Positions 50,866-59,080 of a stretch of 64,000 nt of DNA are shown one piece after another. The notes under the pieces were generated by a model, which made no database searches, was not told the origin of the DNA, and saw only the letters and a program-made list of their open reading frames with translations. The position numbers and the translations under genes were made by a program. The stretch is from Paracoccaceae bacterium. Lineage in GTDB: Bacteria; Pseudomonadota; Alphaproteobacteria; Rhodobacterales; Rhodobacteraceae. The stretch is taken from positions 111,041 through 175,040 of the forward strand of contig JAUYQR010000020.1 of NCBI GenBank assembly GCA_030697175.1, written 5' to 3'. Each line of letters begins with the position of its first letter. The first letter of the stretch is position 1.

Positions 50866-51585
50866 ATGAACCGAACCGCATTGATCGTGGCCCACGGCCA
50901 GCCGTCCGACCCCGCGCCCGCTGCGGCGGAGCTTGCGGCGTTGGCGCTGCGGGTGGCGGATTTGCTGCCGGGGTGGGAGGTGCGGGCGGCGACGCTGGCC
51001 GAACCGGGGGCGCTGGCGGCGGCTGCGGCGGCGATGCCGCCGGGCGTGGTGTTTCCGATGTTCATGGCGGGGGGCTGGTTCACGCGGGTGGCCATTCCGG
51101 CGCGGCTGGCCGAGGCCGGGATTGCGGGCTGGCGGGTGCTGGAGCCGTTCGGGTGCGACGTGGCGGTGCATGATCTGGCGCGGGTGGTGCTGGCCGAGGC
51201 GGGCGGGGGCGATGTGGTCCTGGCGGCGCACGGGTCGTTCAAGTCTTCGGTGCCGTCAGACATTGCGCGGCATGTGGCGGGGTTGATTGCGGGGGATCGT
51301 GCGGGGGATCGTGCGGGGCGGGTGGAAGTGGGGTTCATTGACCAGACGCCGCAACTGGCCAGCCTGACGGGCTTCGGGGCGGGGTCGGTCTGCCTGCCGT
51401 TCTTTGCGGCAGCGGGGGGGCATGTGACGGAGGATATTCCGGCCGCCCTGAATGAGGCCGGGTTTCAGGGGCGGGTGTTGCCGCCCCTCGGGTTGGATGC
51501 GCGCGTGCCGGAGTTGATCGCCCGTGCCATCGAGGCGGGGCGCGAGGTTTGCGCGGTGGAGTGCCGCTGGCGTCAGCCCGCTTGA
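50866..51585 (+). CDS. CbiX/SirB-like chelatase-family protein
   Basis: A 239-residue protein with two half-domains resembling CbiX/SirB. The N-terminal half has TALIVAHGQPSDPAPAAAEL and the second half VVLAAHGSFKSSVPSDIARH; each keeps a histidine-glycine pair where chelatases bind metal. FPMFMAGGWFTRVAIPARL and PFFAAAGGHVTEDIPAAL occupy the places of the second metal-binding region. No tetrapyrrole genes are nearby, so sirohydrochlorin chelatase activity is unproven. An in-frame duplication of 12 bases (AGDRAGDR) lies near residue 143. Its stop nearly abuts the convergent glutamine synthetase-like gene. Confidence 0.72.
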   Translation: MNRTALIVAHGQPSDPAPAAAELAALALRVADLLPGWEVRAATLAEPGALAAAAAAMPPGVVFPMFMAGGWFTRVAIPARLAEAGIAGWRVLEPFGCDVAVHDLARVVLAEAGGGDVVLAAHGSFKSSVPSDIARHVAGLIAGDRAGDRAGRVEVGFIDQTPQLASLTGFGAGSVCLPFFAAAGGHVTEDIPAALNEAGFQGRVLPPLGLDARVPELIARAIEAGREVCAVECRWRQPA

Positions 51586-51586
51586 A

Positions 51587-52975
51587 TCAGACCGTGTAAA
51601 GGTAGAGGTCGAAGTCGACCTCGGACACGGTGCGCATGACGCGGGCGTATTCGGCGGCCTTGATTGCGGTAAAGGTGCGGTGCATGTCCTCGCCCAAGGC
51701 GTCTTTCAGGAAGGTTGATGCCTTCGCGGCCTCGATCGCGGAGCGCCAGTCGACCGGGATCACCTGGTCGCCGGTGTCCTCATAGCCGTTGCCGGTGGTC
51801 TCAGCGCCGGGGTCGATGCGGTTCGCCATGCCGTGGCGGATGCCGGCAAGCACGGTGGCGGCGACGAGGTAGGGGTTGGCGTCGACGCCGGCGGGGCGGT
51901 GTTCGATGCGGCGGGCCTTGATGTCACCCGCCGGGATGCGCAGCGCGACCGAGCGGTTGTTGACCCCCCATGTCGGGCTGACCGGGGCATAGGACTGGCT
52001 GGCAAAGCGGCGCCATGAGTTGGCGTGGGGGGCGAACACCAGCATCGATTCGCCCATCGTGGTCTTGAGGCCGCCGAGGGCGTGCAGGATGGTCGGGTTC
52101 CAGACGCCTTCGGTTGCCTCGACGAAGACGTTCTTGCCCGCCTTATCCATCATCGAGACGTGAAAGTGCATGCCGGAGCCGGCGTAATCTTCGTTCGGCT
52201 TGGCCATGAAACAGGCGACGACGCCGTGGGCGCGGGCCTGGGCGCGGACGATGCGCTTCAGGCGCATCAGGTCATCGGCGGCCTGCATCACGTCGGTGCG
52301 GTAGTGCAGCGTCAGCTCGTATTGGCCGGGGGCGTATTCGGAAATCAGCGTCTCGGCCTTGATCCCGGCCTTTTCGGCCCCGGCGTAGATGTCGGAGAAC
52401 AGCGGCAGCATGCCGTGCAGGTGATCGACGGAATAGACCTCGGTCTTGGTCGACCTGCGGCCATCCAGCACGTCGCGGGCGGGGTGCATCTTGCCGTTCT
52501 GGTCGCGTTCGGGGGCGAGGAGGAAGAATTCAAGCTCGAACGCGCCGGAAGGGGAAAGGCCTTCGGCAGCCAGCGCGTCGACCTGCCGTTGCAGGGCGTG
52601 GCGGGGGTCGGAGGGCATCGGGATGCCGTCGAGGGAATACATCGACATGAACACCTCGCCGCGCGGCGGTTGGGTGTTGTGCAGCGGTTTCAGGGTGCCG
52701 GGAATGGGCCAAGCGCGCAGGTCGCCGTCGCCCTGATCCCAGATCAGGCCGGTCTCGTGGACATCCTCGCCGCAGATGTCGAGGCCGAGGATCGAGATCG
52801 GCAGGTGACGGCCATTGTTGTAAAAGGACAAAAGCTCGTGCCGACGGATGATCTTTCCGCGCCCGATGCCGTTGGCGTCGTGCAGGACAATGTCAAAAGC
52901 CTCGATCTCGGGGTGGGCGGCGAGGAAGGCTTCGGCTTCGGCTACGGTGGAACCGGAGGGGCTGGTCTGGGTCAT
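51587..52975 (-). CDS. glutamine synthetase-family gamma-glutamylamine synthetase (PuuA-like)
   Basis: A 462-residue ligase of the glutamine synthetase superfamily. Shared marks with E. coli PuuA (recalled): VLHDANGIGRGKII, FELEFFLLAPERD, TEVYSVDHLHG, EYAPGQYELTL, CFMAKPNEDYAGSGMHFHVS, NSWRRF, SPTWGVNNRSVALRIPAG and HRPAGVDANPYLVAATVLAG. These suggest it couples glutamate to an amine rather than ammonia. The start at 52975 overlaps the aminotransferase stop (ATGA), so the two are co-translated. Together they fit an amine or polyamine catabolic route. The specific amine cannot be read. Confidence 0.85.
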   Translation of the reverse strand: MTQTSPSGSTVAEAEAFLAAHPEIEAFDIVLHDANGIGRGKIIRRHELLSFYNNGRHLPISILGLDICGEDVHETGLIWDQGDGDLRAWPIPGTLKPLHNTQPPRGEVFMSMYSLDGIPMPSDPRHALQRQVDALAAEGLSPSGAFELEFFLLAPERDQNGKMHPARDVLDGRRSTKTEVYSVDHLHGMLPLFSDIYAGAEKAGIKAETLISEYAPGQYELTLHYRTDVMQAADDLMRLKRIVRAQARAHGVVACFMAKPNEDYAGSGMHFHVSMMDKAGKNVFVEATEGVWNPTILHALGGLKTTMGESMLVFAPHANSWRRFASQSYAPVSPTWGVNNRSVALRIPAGDIKARRIEHRPAGVDANPYLVAATVLAGIRHGMANRIDPGAETTGNGYEDTGDQVIPVDWRSAIEAAKASTFLKDALGEDMHRTFTAIKAAEYARVMRTVSEVDFDLYLYTV

Positions 52976-54351
52976 GGCTGGCTTTGCGCAAAGAGGTCGG
53001 TCAGGATTTCGTCGAAGCTGGCGATCAGGCGGTCGATCTGGCTCTTCTTGGTGACGGGGCTGACAAGCATCATGTTGTGGAAGGGTGCGATCAGCGAGCC
53101 ACGGTTGAGAAGTCCGACATGCACCGCGCCTTCGACGGCGGGCTGGTGCGCAAGGGCCGCCTCGGCACCGTTGTGGAGGGGCCCGGGGGCGCAGATGAAT
53201 TCGACCCGCGCGCCGACGCGGACGACATGCCAGGGCGCGTGGTGGCGGGTGATGGCGCCCGAGAGGCCAGCGGCGAGGCGGGCGGCACCCTGTTCCATGC
53301 GGGCGTAGTTTTCGGGTGTCATCACCTCGGCCAGCGTCGCTTGCAGGCAGGCGAACTGCATCGGGTTGGCGGAAAGCGTGGTGCCCATGCCGGAATGGCC
53401 GGAGGGCCGGTTGGCGTTGGCCGTGTGGTAGCGGTCGGCCACGGCGGGGCTGAGGCCCCAGACGGCGGTGGGCATCCCGCCCGCCACGCATTTGCCGACG
53501 ACGAAGATATCGGGGTTCAGGCCGTGGACGCGGGTATAGCCGCCGCGCCCGGTGGAGATGGTGTGGGTTTCGTCGATGATGAGAAGGGCTCCGGCCTTGG
53601 TCGCCAAGCTGCGGAGGCCTTCGAGAAAACCGGGGGCGGGCAGGACCATGCAGGAGTTGGTCATCACCGGTTCGGTCAGGATCGCGGCGACGTCGCCTTT
53701 GGCGAGGGCGGCTTCGACGCCTGCAAGGTCGTTGAATTCGCAGCAGACGGCGGTTTGCGAAAGGTCGGTGACCTGCCCCATCAGGCCGGGGCGGGTGACG
53801 GTCTGGCCATCCACCAGCGTGACCATCGTGTCGTCCACCGTGCCGTGATAGCAGCCGTTGAACACCAGCACCTTGGGCCGCCCGGTGACTGCGCGGGCGA
53901 CGCGCAGGGCAAAGCGGTTGGCGTCGGTGGCGGTGGTGGCGATCTGCCAGCGGAAATCGCCGAAGGTTTCGGTGAGGAGGCGGCCTGCATCGAGTGCAGC
54001 CTCGGACGGCAGCATGTAGGTCAGTCCGCGCCGCGCCTGATGGCGGATGGCTTTCGCGACCGGGGCCGGGGAATGGCCGAACATCGAGCCGGTGTCGCCA
54101 AGGCAGAAGTCGTCGATGCCGTAACCGTCGATATCGGTGAGCCGCGCGCCTTTGGCCTTTGCCACCAGGGGCAGGTGCGGCATCGGCCAGTCGGTCATCC
54201 AGTGCATCGGCACGCCGGAGAGGTAGTGGCCCGCGCCCTTGGCCATCGCCGTGGCCGAGACGGGGCGGCTGGCGGCAAAGCGGCGGGCTTCGCGGGCGGC
54301 GAAGGCAGCAAGGCGGTCCTTGCGGACCCCGGCGATCAGTTCGGCAGGCAT
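52972..54351 (-). CDS. class III aminotransferase
   Basis: A 459-residue PLP enzyme of the class III (omega-aminotransferase/GSA-mutase) fold. GIDDFCLGDTGSMFGHSPAP is the N-terminal glycine-rich part; TTATDANRFALRVARAVTGR holds the phosphate loop, LVFNGCYHGTVDD the ring-stacking tyrosine-histidine, LLIIDETHT the aspartate, and FVVGKCVAGGMPTAVWG the Schiff-base lysine. The phosphate loop has TATDAN instead of the common GSEAN, a notable difference. It probably moves the amino group of an omega-amino acid or amine product. It is coupled to the PuuA-like gene and preceded by a palindrome shared with gabD. Confidence 0.9.
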   Translation of the reverse strand: MPAELIAGVRKDRLAAFAAREARRFAASRPVSATAMAKGAGHYLSGVPMHWMTDWPMPHLPLVAKAKGARLTDIDGYGIDDFCLGDTGSMFGHSPAPVAKAIRHQARRGLTYMLPSEAALDAGRLLTETFGDFRWQIATTATDANRFALRVARAVTGRPKVLVFNGCYHGTVDDTMVTLVDGQTVTRPGLMGQVTDLSQTAVCCEFNDLAGVEAALAKGDVAAILTEPVMTNSCMVLPAPGFLEGLRSLATKAGALLIIDETHTISTGRGGYTRVHGLNPDIFVVGKCVAGGMPTAVWGLSPAVADRYHTANANRPSGHSGMGTTLSANPMQFACLQATLAEVMTPENYARMEQGAARLAAGLSGAITRHHAPWHVVRVGARVEFICAPGPLHNGAEAALAHQPAVEGAVHVGLLNRGSLIAPFHNMMLVSPVTKKSQIDRLIASFDEILTDLFAQSQP

Positions 54352-54391
54352 GGTGCGACATCCGTGGTTGCGCCGCGTTTATGCGCGATAA

Positions 54392-54401
54392 TTTGATCAA
54401 A
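54392..54401. promoter_or_regulatory. palindrome TTTGATCAAA upstream of the aminotransferase
   Basis: A ten-base perfect palindrome 41-50 bases upstream of the aminotransferase start, inside the 78-base gap after the hydroxyacid oxidase gene. On the minus strand it reads TTTTTGATCAAATTA. The core TTTGATCAAAT also lies upstream of gabD (3789-3800). Confidence 0.45.
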
Positions 54402-54429
54402 AAGCAAGGGCGCCCAGCCTCGGCGCTGT

Positions 54430-55596
54430 TCAGGCGACCCAGTCGCCTTCGAAATCCTTGGGGATCAGCAGGTTGTGGGGGCCGAGGTTCCTTACATCCC
54501 GCTCGCCGCAGAGTGCCATCGAGATGTCGAGTTCCTTCTGGATGATTTCCAGCGCCTTGGTGACACCCGCCTCGCCCATCGCGCCGAGGCCGTAGACGTA
54601 GGAGCGGCCGATGTAGGTGGATTTGGCCCCCATCGCGACGGCCTTCAGCACATCCTGGCCAGAGCGGATGCCGCCGTCGACATGCACCTCGACCCGGTCG
54701 CCGACGGCGCGGACGATGGAGGGGAGCATCGAGATCGACGAAACCGCGCCATCCAGTTGCCGCCCGCCGTGGTTCGAGACGACAATCGCGTCGGCGCCGA
54801 AATCGGCCGCCATGCGCGCGTCGTCGGGATCGAGGATGCCCTTCAGGATGAACTTGCCGCCCCATTGGTCACGGATGCGGCGGACCTTGGACCAGTCGAG
54901 CTTTGGGTCGAACTGTTCGTTGGCCCAGGCGGTAAGGTCGGACAGTTTTTCCACGTTCTTGACGTGGCCGACGATGTTGCGGAACTGGCGGCGCGGGGTT
55001 TGCAGCATGCCCATCGCCCAGGCGGGTTTGGTGGCGATGTTGATGAGGTTGGGGATGGTCAGTTTCGGCGGGCTGGACAGGCCGTTCCTGACATCCTTGT
55101 GGCGCTGGCCGAGGATTTGCAGATCGAGCGTCAGGACGAGGGCGGAGCATTTCGCCTTGCGGGCGCGTTCGATGATGGCGTCGACGAAATCCTCGTCGCG
55201 CATCACGTAAAGCTGGAACCAGAAGGGCGCGGGGCTGGCCGCCGCCACATCTTCGATGGAGCAGATCGACATCGTGGAAAGCGTATAGGGCACTCCGAAT
55301 TTGGCGGCGGCGCGGGCGGCCTTGATCTCGCCGTCCGGCGACTGCATCCCGGTGGAGCCGACGGGGGCGAGGGCCACGGGCATGGTGATCTTCTGGCCGA
55401 TCATCGTGGTTTCCAGCACCCGGCCCGACAGATCGCGCGCGACGCGCTGGCGCAGGCGGATCTTGGCAAAATCGGAGGTGTTTTCGCGGAAGGTCTGCTC
55501 GGTGTAGCTGCCGCTTTCGGCGTAATCGTAAAACATCTTCGGCGTGCGGCGGCGGTAAAGCTGCTTCAGGTCGTCGATGCAGGCGATGACGGGCAT
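54430..55596 (-). CDS. FMN-dependent alpha-hydroxyacid dehydrogenase (LldD-like)
   Basis: A 388-residue flavoenzyme of the lactate dehydrogenase/glycolate oxidase family. Typical parts are MFYDYAESGSYTEQTFRENT, VALAPVGSTGMQSPDGEIKA, TLSTMSICSIEDVA, FWFQLYVMRDEDF, the catalytic histidine-arginine pair in VVSNHGGRQLDGA, and EVHVDGGIRSGQDVLKAVAM for FMN phosphate. L-lactate is the usual substrate for this length, but mandelate or glycolate relatives look similar. The start at 55596 (MPVIACIDDLKQLYRRR) fits the family. It lies upstream of the aminotransferase-PuuA pair in the same orientation. Confidence 0.92.
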   Translation of the reverse strand: MPVIACIDDLKQLYRRRTPKMFYDYAESGSYTEQTFRENTSDFAKIRLRQRVARDLSGRVLETTMIGQKITMPVALAPVGSTGMQSPDGEIKAARAAAKFGVPYTLSTMSICSIEDVAAASPAPFWFQLYVMRDEDFVDAIIERARKAKCSALVLTLDLQILGQRHKDVRNGLSSPPKLTIPNLINIATKPAWAMGMLQTPRRQFRNIVGHVKNVEKLSDLTAWANEQFDPKLDWSKVRRIRDQWGGKFILKGILDPDDARMAADFGADAIVVSNHGGRQLDGAVSSISMLPSIVRAVGDRVEVHVDGGIRSGQDVLKAVAMGAKSTYIGRSYVYGLGAMGEAGVTKALEIIQKELDISMALCGERDVRNLGPHNLLIPKDFEGDWVA

Positions 55597-55620
55597 TGGG
55601 GAAGTCCTGACGAAAATTGG

Positions 55621-55800
55621 TCAGTGTTTCTTACCACCTTGCGGCTTTGGGGGCAAGGCGGAGGCTTCCGAAAGCGCAGTTACCTGACGGCGCGCGCTGT
55701 CGAGCCGGTCGACCCCCGCGTCGCCCCGGTTGTTGCGCCAGCGCGCCTTGATATGAAGCTTGATCCGGTCGGCGCCGCGCATCGCGGCCGTGCCCATCAT
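55621..55800 (-). CDS. possible small basic protein downstream of the TMEM175-like gene
   Basis: An open frame of 59 codons beginning MMGTAAMRGADRIKLHIKAR, rich in Arg and Lys, ending PKPQGGKKH. Its first ATG overlaps the stop of the TMEM175-like gene at 55797-55800 in the ATGA manner, which is the main argument for it being real. It fills the otherwise empty 200-base gap before the hydroxyacid oxidase gene. No domain is recognisable. It may equally be non-coding sequence kept open by high GC. Confidence 0.35.
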   Translation of the reverse strand: MMGTAAMRGADRIKLHIKARWRNNRGDAGVDRLDSARRQVTALSEASALPPKPQGGKKH

Positions 55801-56366
55801 GCCGGGCGGGCGAACCTCCGGTCGGGAACGATCCAGGTCAGGGCGACACCCAGAATCAGGGCCAGCGAAACCCACACATTCACGTAGGCCATGGGGATCG
55901 AGATCACGTAAGAGGCGAGCGAGAGCTTCCCCTTGAGGTCTGACCCAAGCGCCCGGGCAAACTCCAAGTCGTTCCCGTGTTCGGCGATCAGCGCCATGGT
56001 CAACAGCGTGTAGCTGGCGGCACACATCAGAAGATCAAAGCCATAGAGCGCCACCGGCATCGGCTGGAAGCCGCTTTCCTCCATGAACCCGGTCGCGAAG
56101 GGCAGAAGCGACAGCCAGAACAGAAGATGCAGGTTGGCCCAGAGCACCCAGCCCCCGACATGCTTGACCGAATGAAACATGTGATGGTGGTTGTTCCAGT
56201 AGATGCCGACGTTCAGGAACGACAGCACATAGGCCAGGAAGACCGGCAGAAGGTGGGTCAGGGCCTCGGTGGTGGCCTCGCGCGGGACTTTCAGTTCCAG
56301 CACCATGATGGTGATGATGATCGCGATCACCCCATCCGAAAACGCCTCGATCCGTCCCTTGGTCAT
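55797..56366 (-). CDS. TMEM175-family (DUF1211) potassium channel-like protein
   Basis: A 189-residue membrane protein. The family signature is at the N-terminus: RIEAFSDGVIAIIITIMVLE, matching the RxxxFSDxVxAIxxT filter-region motif of bacterial TMEM175. Then come about five further hydrophobic segments, with IYWNNHHHMFHSV in the middle. Bacterial members have one six-helix repeat and assemble as tetramers with weak potassium selectivity. The start at 56366 (MTKGRIEAF) is chosen over an upstream ATG because it directly precedes the motif. Followed by a possible 59-codon gene. Confidence 0.9.
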   Translation of the reverse strand: MTKGRIEAFSDGVIAIIITIMVLELKVPREATTEALTHLLPVFLAYVLSFLNVGIYWNNHHHMFHSVKHVGGWVLWANLHLLFWLSLLPFATGFMEESGFQPMPVALYGFDLLMCAASYTLLTMALIAEHGNDLEFARALGSDLKGKLSLASYVISIPMAYVNVWVSLALILGVALTWIVPDRRFARPA

Positions 56367-56435
56367 CGCCCCCCCCCGCCAGGTTGCTGTCAGGCTAGGC
56401 AAGGGCCGGGCAAAAGCAAGCGTCTGCGTCGTGTG

Positions 56436-57227
56436 TCAGGCGGAATGGGCGCCCTTGGCGAGTGCGGCCACGTTCGCCAGCACCTCGGCCACCGGCTTTT
56501 TCGCGCCGATGTCCTTGACGATGGCCGAGCCTACAACGCAGCCGTCGGCCACGCTGGCGATGGCTTTCGCCTGATCGGGGGTGGAGATGCCGAAGCCCAC
56601 GATGACCGGCAGATCGGTGGAGGCCTTGATCCGGGCGACTTCCGGCGCGACATCGGTCGCCACGGCGGCGGCGGCCCCGGTGATGCCGGTGACCGAGACG
56701 TAATAGACAAAACCGCTGGTGTTCTGCAGCACCTTTGGCAGGCGCTTGGCGTCGGTGGTGGGGGTGGCGAGGCGGATGAAGTTCAGCCCGGCGGCCTGCG
56801 CGGGGATGCAAAGTTCGTCATCTTCTTCCGGCGGCAGATCGACGACGATCAGGCCGTCGATGCCGGCGGCCTTCGCGTCGGTCAGGAAACGGTCGACGCC
56901 GCGCGAATAGATCGGGTTGTAATAGCCCATCAGCACGATGGGGGTGGCGCTGTCACCGGCGCGAAAATCGCGCACCATCCGAAGCGTCTTGTCCATTGTC
57001 ATGCCGCCTTCCAGCGACCGCTGGCCGGCAAGCTGGATGGTCGGGCCATCGGCCATCGGGTCGGTGAAGGGCATGCCAAGTTCGATCACGTCGACACCCG
57101 CGGCCGGCAGGCCTTTCATGATCGCAAGCGAGGTGGCGACATCGGGATCGCCGCCCATGATGTAGGCGACGAAGGCCTTCTTCCGCTCTGCCTTCAGCCG
57201 CGCGAAAGTGTCGTCGATCCGTGTCAT
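56436..57227 (-). CDS. trpA: tryptophan synthase alpha chain
   Basis: A 263-residue TIM-barrel enzyme that splits indole-3-glycerol phosphate to indole and glyceraldehyde 3-phosphate. Catalytic glutamate is in [20 protein letters not shown], the aspartate in [13 protein letters not shown], and phosphate loops in [25 protein letters not shown] and CVVGSAIVK. The start at 57227 ([14 protein letters not shown]) is preferred over an ATG five codons earlier. trpB is not in the window, so the two subunits are encoded apart here. Confidence 0.95.
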   Translation of the reverse strand: MTRIDDTFARLKAERKKAFVAYIMGGDPDVATSLAIMKGLPAAGVDVIELGMPFTDPMADGPTIQLAGQRSLEGGMTMDKTLRMVRDFRAGDSATPIVLMGYYNPIYSRGVDRFLTDAKAAGIDGLIVVDLPPEEDDELCIPAQAAGLNFIRLATPTTDAKRLPKVLQNTSGFVYYVSVTGITGAAAAVATDVAPEVARIKASTDLPVIVGFGISTPDQAKAIASVADGCVVGSAIVKDIGAKKPVAEVLANVAALAKGAHSA

Positions 57228-57360
57228 GGCTGTCCCCCGCAAAATCCTGACCGGGTTTGCACGGCGCGGGCGGGAAAATCAATGCCCAACGGCAGGCAGG
57301 CACGGCTTGATCCTTGGCCGCCCCGCGCCTAGAAGCGGGCGGTCGCCAAAGGAGAGTCTG

Positions 57361-58458
57361 ATGGGTTTCAAGATGGGTATCGTGGGTCTGCCGAACGTGG
57401 GCAAGTCCACCCTCTTCAACGCGCTGACCCGCACGGCGGCGGCACAGGCGGCGAACTTTCCGTTCTGCACCATCGAGCCGAACGTGGGCGAGGTGGCGGT
57501 GCCGGATGCGCGGCTGGACAAGCTGGCGGCGATTGCGGGGTCAAAGCAGATCATCCCGACGCGGATGACCTTCGTCGACATCGCGGGGCTGGTGCGGGGG
57601 GCGTCGAAGGGCGAGGGGTTGGGCAACCAGTTCCTGGCCAACATCCGCGAGTGCGATGCGATTGCGCATGTGCTGCGCTGCTTTGAGGATGGCGACATCA
57701 CCCATGTCGAGGGCCGGATCGACCCCGTGGCCGATGCCGAGACGATCGAGACGGAGCTGATGCTGGCTGACCTTGAGTCGGTGGAGCGGCGGCTTGCTGC
57801 GCTGGCCAAGAAGCTGCGCGGCGGCGATCAGGATACGCTGGATCAGGACCGGCTGTTGCGCGCGGCGCTGGCGGCGCTGGAGGCGGGGCAGCCGGCGCGG
57901 ACCGTGAAGGTCGCGGCGGAGGACCAGAAGCAGTGGCGGATGCTGCAGCTGTTGACCGCAAAGCCGGTGCTGTTTGTCTGCAACGTCGAGGAGGCCACGG
58001 CGGCCAGCGGCAACAGCCAGTCGGCGCGGGTGGCGGATATGGCCGCACGGCAGGGGGCGGCGTCGGTGGTGATCTCGGCGCGGATCGAGGAAGAGATCAG
58101 CCAGCTTGATGCCGAAGAGGCGGCGATGTTTCTGGAGGAGATGGGGCTGCACGAGGCCGGGCTCGACCGGCTGATCAAGGCGGGCTACGCGCTTTTGGGC
58201 CTGCAGACCTATTTCACCGTGGGGCCGAAGGAGGCGCGGGCCTGGACGATCCCGGCGGGGACGCTGGCACCGCAAGCGGCGGGGGTCATTCACGGCGATT
58301 TCGAAAAGGGCTTCATCCGGTCCGAGACGATTGCCTATGCCGATTATGTCGCCGGCAATGGCGAGACGGGGGCCAAGGAGGCGGGCAAGTTCCGCGTCGA
58401 GGGCAAGACCTATGAGGTCAAGGACGGGGACGTGCTGCATTTCCTGTTCAGCGGCTGA
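57361..58458 (+). CDS. ychF: redox-regulated ATPase YchF
   Basis: A 365-residue Obg-family P-loop protein. G1 is GIVGLPNVGKSTLFNALT, G3 DIAGLVRGASKGEGLGNQFL, and the nucleotide-specificity motif reads NVEE rather than NKxD, which explains ATP preference in this family. The C-terminal TGS-like domain (LQTYFTVGPKEARAWTIPAG, HGDFEKGFIRSETIAYADYV) ends with GDVLHFLF. AAAGGAGAG precedes the ATG at 57361. It is linked to ribosome function and stress. A strong hairpin follows the stop. Divergent from trpA. Confidence 0.96.
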   Translation: MGFKMGIVGLPNVGKSTLFNALTRTAAAQAANFPFCTIEPNVGEVAVPDARLDKLAAIAGSKQIIPTRMTFVDIAGLVRGASKGEGLGNQFLANIRECDAIAHVLRCFEDGDITHVEGRIDPVADAETIETELMLADLESVERRLAALAKKLRGGDQDTLDQDRLLRAALAALEAGQPARTVKVAAEDQKQWRMLQLLTAKPVLFVCNVEEATAASGNSQSARVADMAARQGAASVVISARIEEEISQLDAEEAAMFLEEMGLHEAGLDRLIKAGYALLGLQTYFTVGPKEARAWTIPAGTLAPQAAGVIHGDFEKGFIRSETIAYADYVAGNGETGAKEAGKFRVEGKTYEVKDGDVLHFLFSG

Positions 58459-58460
58459 CC

Positions 58461-58479
58461 CTGTCCCACCGTGGGACAG
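58461..58479 (+). terminator. hairpin after ychF (CTGTCCCACCGTGGGACAG)
   Basis: Perfect 9-base arms with one central base, two bases after the stop codon and followed by TTTGG. A weak T-run makes termination plausible. It has the same 15-base core as the palindrome after ade. The remaining 210 bases up to the tRNA hold nothing else that I recognise. Confidence 0.6.
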
Positions 58480-58690
58480 TTTGGCGCACCGTTTGGTTTC
58501 AATGGCTTAAGGGTCTTGTTAAGGTCTTGGCAACGGTTTGAGCCGCTGGTGGGACAATGCGGTTGTGCCGTGTTGCGGGGGTGACAGACGCTGGGCCCGC
58601 CTCGGTGCCTGTCCGCGCCGGTCGATCATCAACCGACCGTCCAGCTTTCCGCTTGCCCCTTCGGCGCGGCGCGGCTAAATGATCTCCGTC

Positions 58691-58780
58691 GGAGGCGTGG
58701 CTGAGAGGCCGAAAGCACTCGGTTGCTAACTGAGCAAGGGGGAGACCCCTTCGTGGGTTCGAATCCCACCGCCTCCGCCA
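58691..58780 (+). tRNA. tRNA-Ser (GCU anticodon)
   Basis: A 90-base class II tRNA with encoded CCA. The acceptor stem GGAGGCG pairs with CGCCTCC before the discriminator G and CCA. The anticodon loop TTGCTAA gives GCT, reading AGC/AGU serine codons. The long variable arm (AAGGGGGAGACCCCTT) and the T-loop GGGTTCGAATCCC are complete. A restriction system follows downstream, as is common at tRNA integration points. Confidence 0.97.
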
Positions 58781-59080
58781 CTTGCCCTAGCGAAAGCGTT
58801 CTCCCGATCTGGCTGTGGCCGGATTTTTCCGTTGTTTTCGAGGGTTATGCGCGCAGCCCTTTCCACCGGTCACGCCATGCTGTGACCCCAAAGCGTTCTC
58901 TCGGGGCCAGTATTCTCCGAGGCTCTGCACTGCGGGCCATATGGTGTAGAGCCGTAAGAACCTGTTATCCTTGCGTTTTCGCGTCTGTACGAACCAGCCA
59001 TTCCGCAAAACCATCCGCTCACGACGCGACACTGGCATCGGAAAAAGCGGCGTTTGAACTTGGTTCGCGATGGACCTGGT
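58781..59080. other. 300-base gap between tRNA-Ser and the restriction gene
   Basis: No convincing gene. A minus-strand open frame of 83 codons (58787-59038) starts without a ribosome-binding site and shows no domain. Base composition is closer to the restriction genes than to the core genome. It may hold the island end; no direct repeat of the tRNA 3' end is visible here or further right in the window. Confidence 0.5.

Noticed and set aside
51587..54865. A 1092-codon frame joining the PuuA-like ligase to a long N-terminal extension
   Set aside because: The extension is an out-of-register reading of the aminotransferase gene; the ligase starts at 52975 with an ATGA overlap.
55600..55625. An LldR-like operator near the hydroxyacid oxidase start (TTGGTCAG)
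   Set aside because: Only one half-site is visible, with no second arm at proper spacing.
58787..59038. An 83-codon minus-strand frame downstream of tRNA-Ser
   Set aside because: No ribosome-binding site, no hydrophobic or domain pattern; kept only as part of the described gap.
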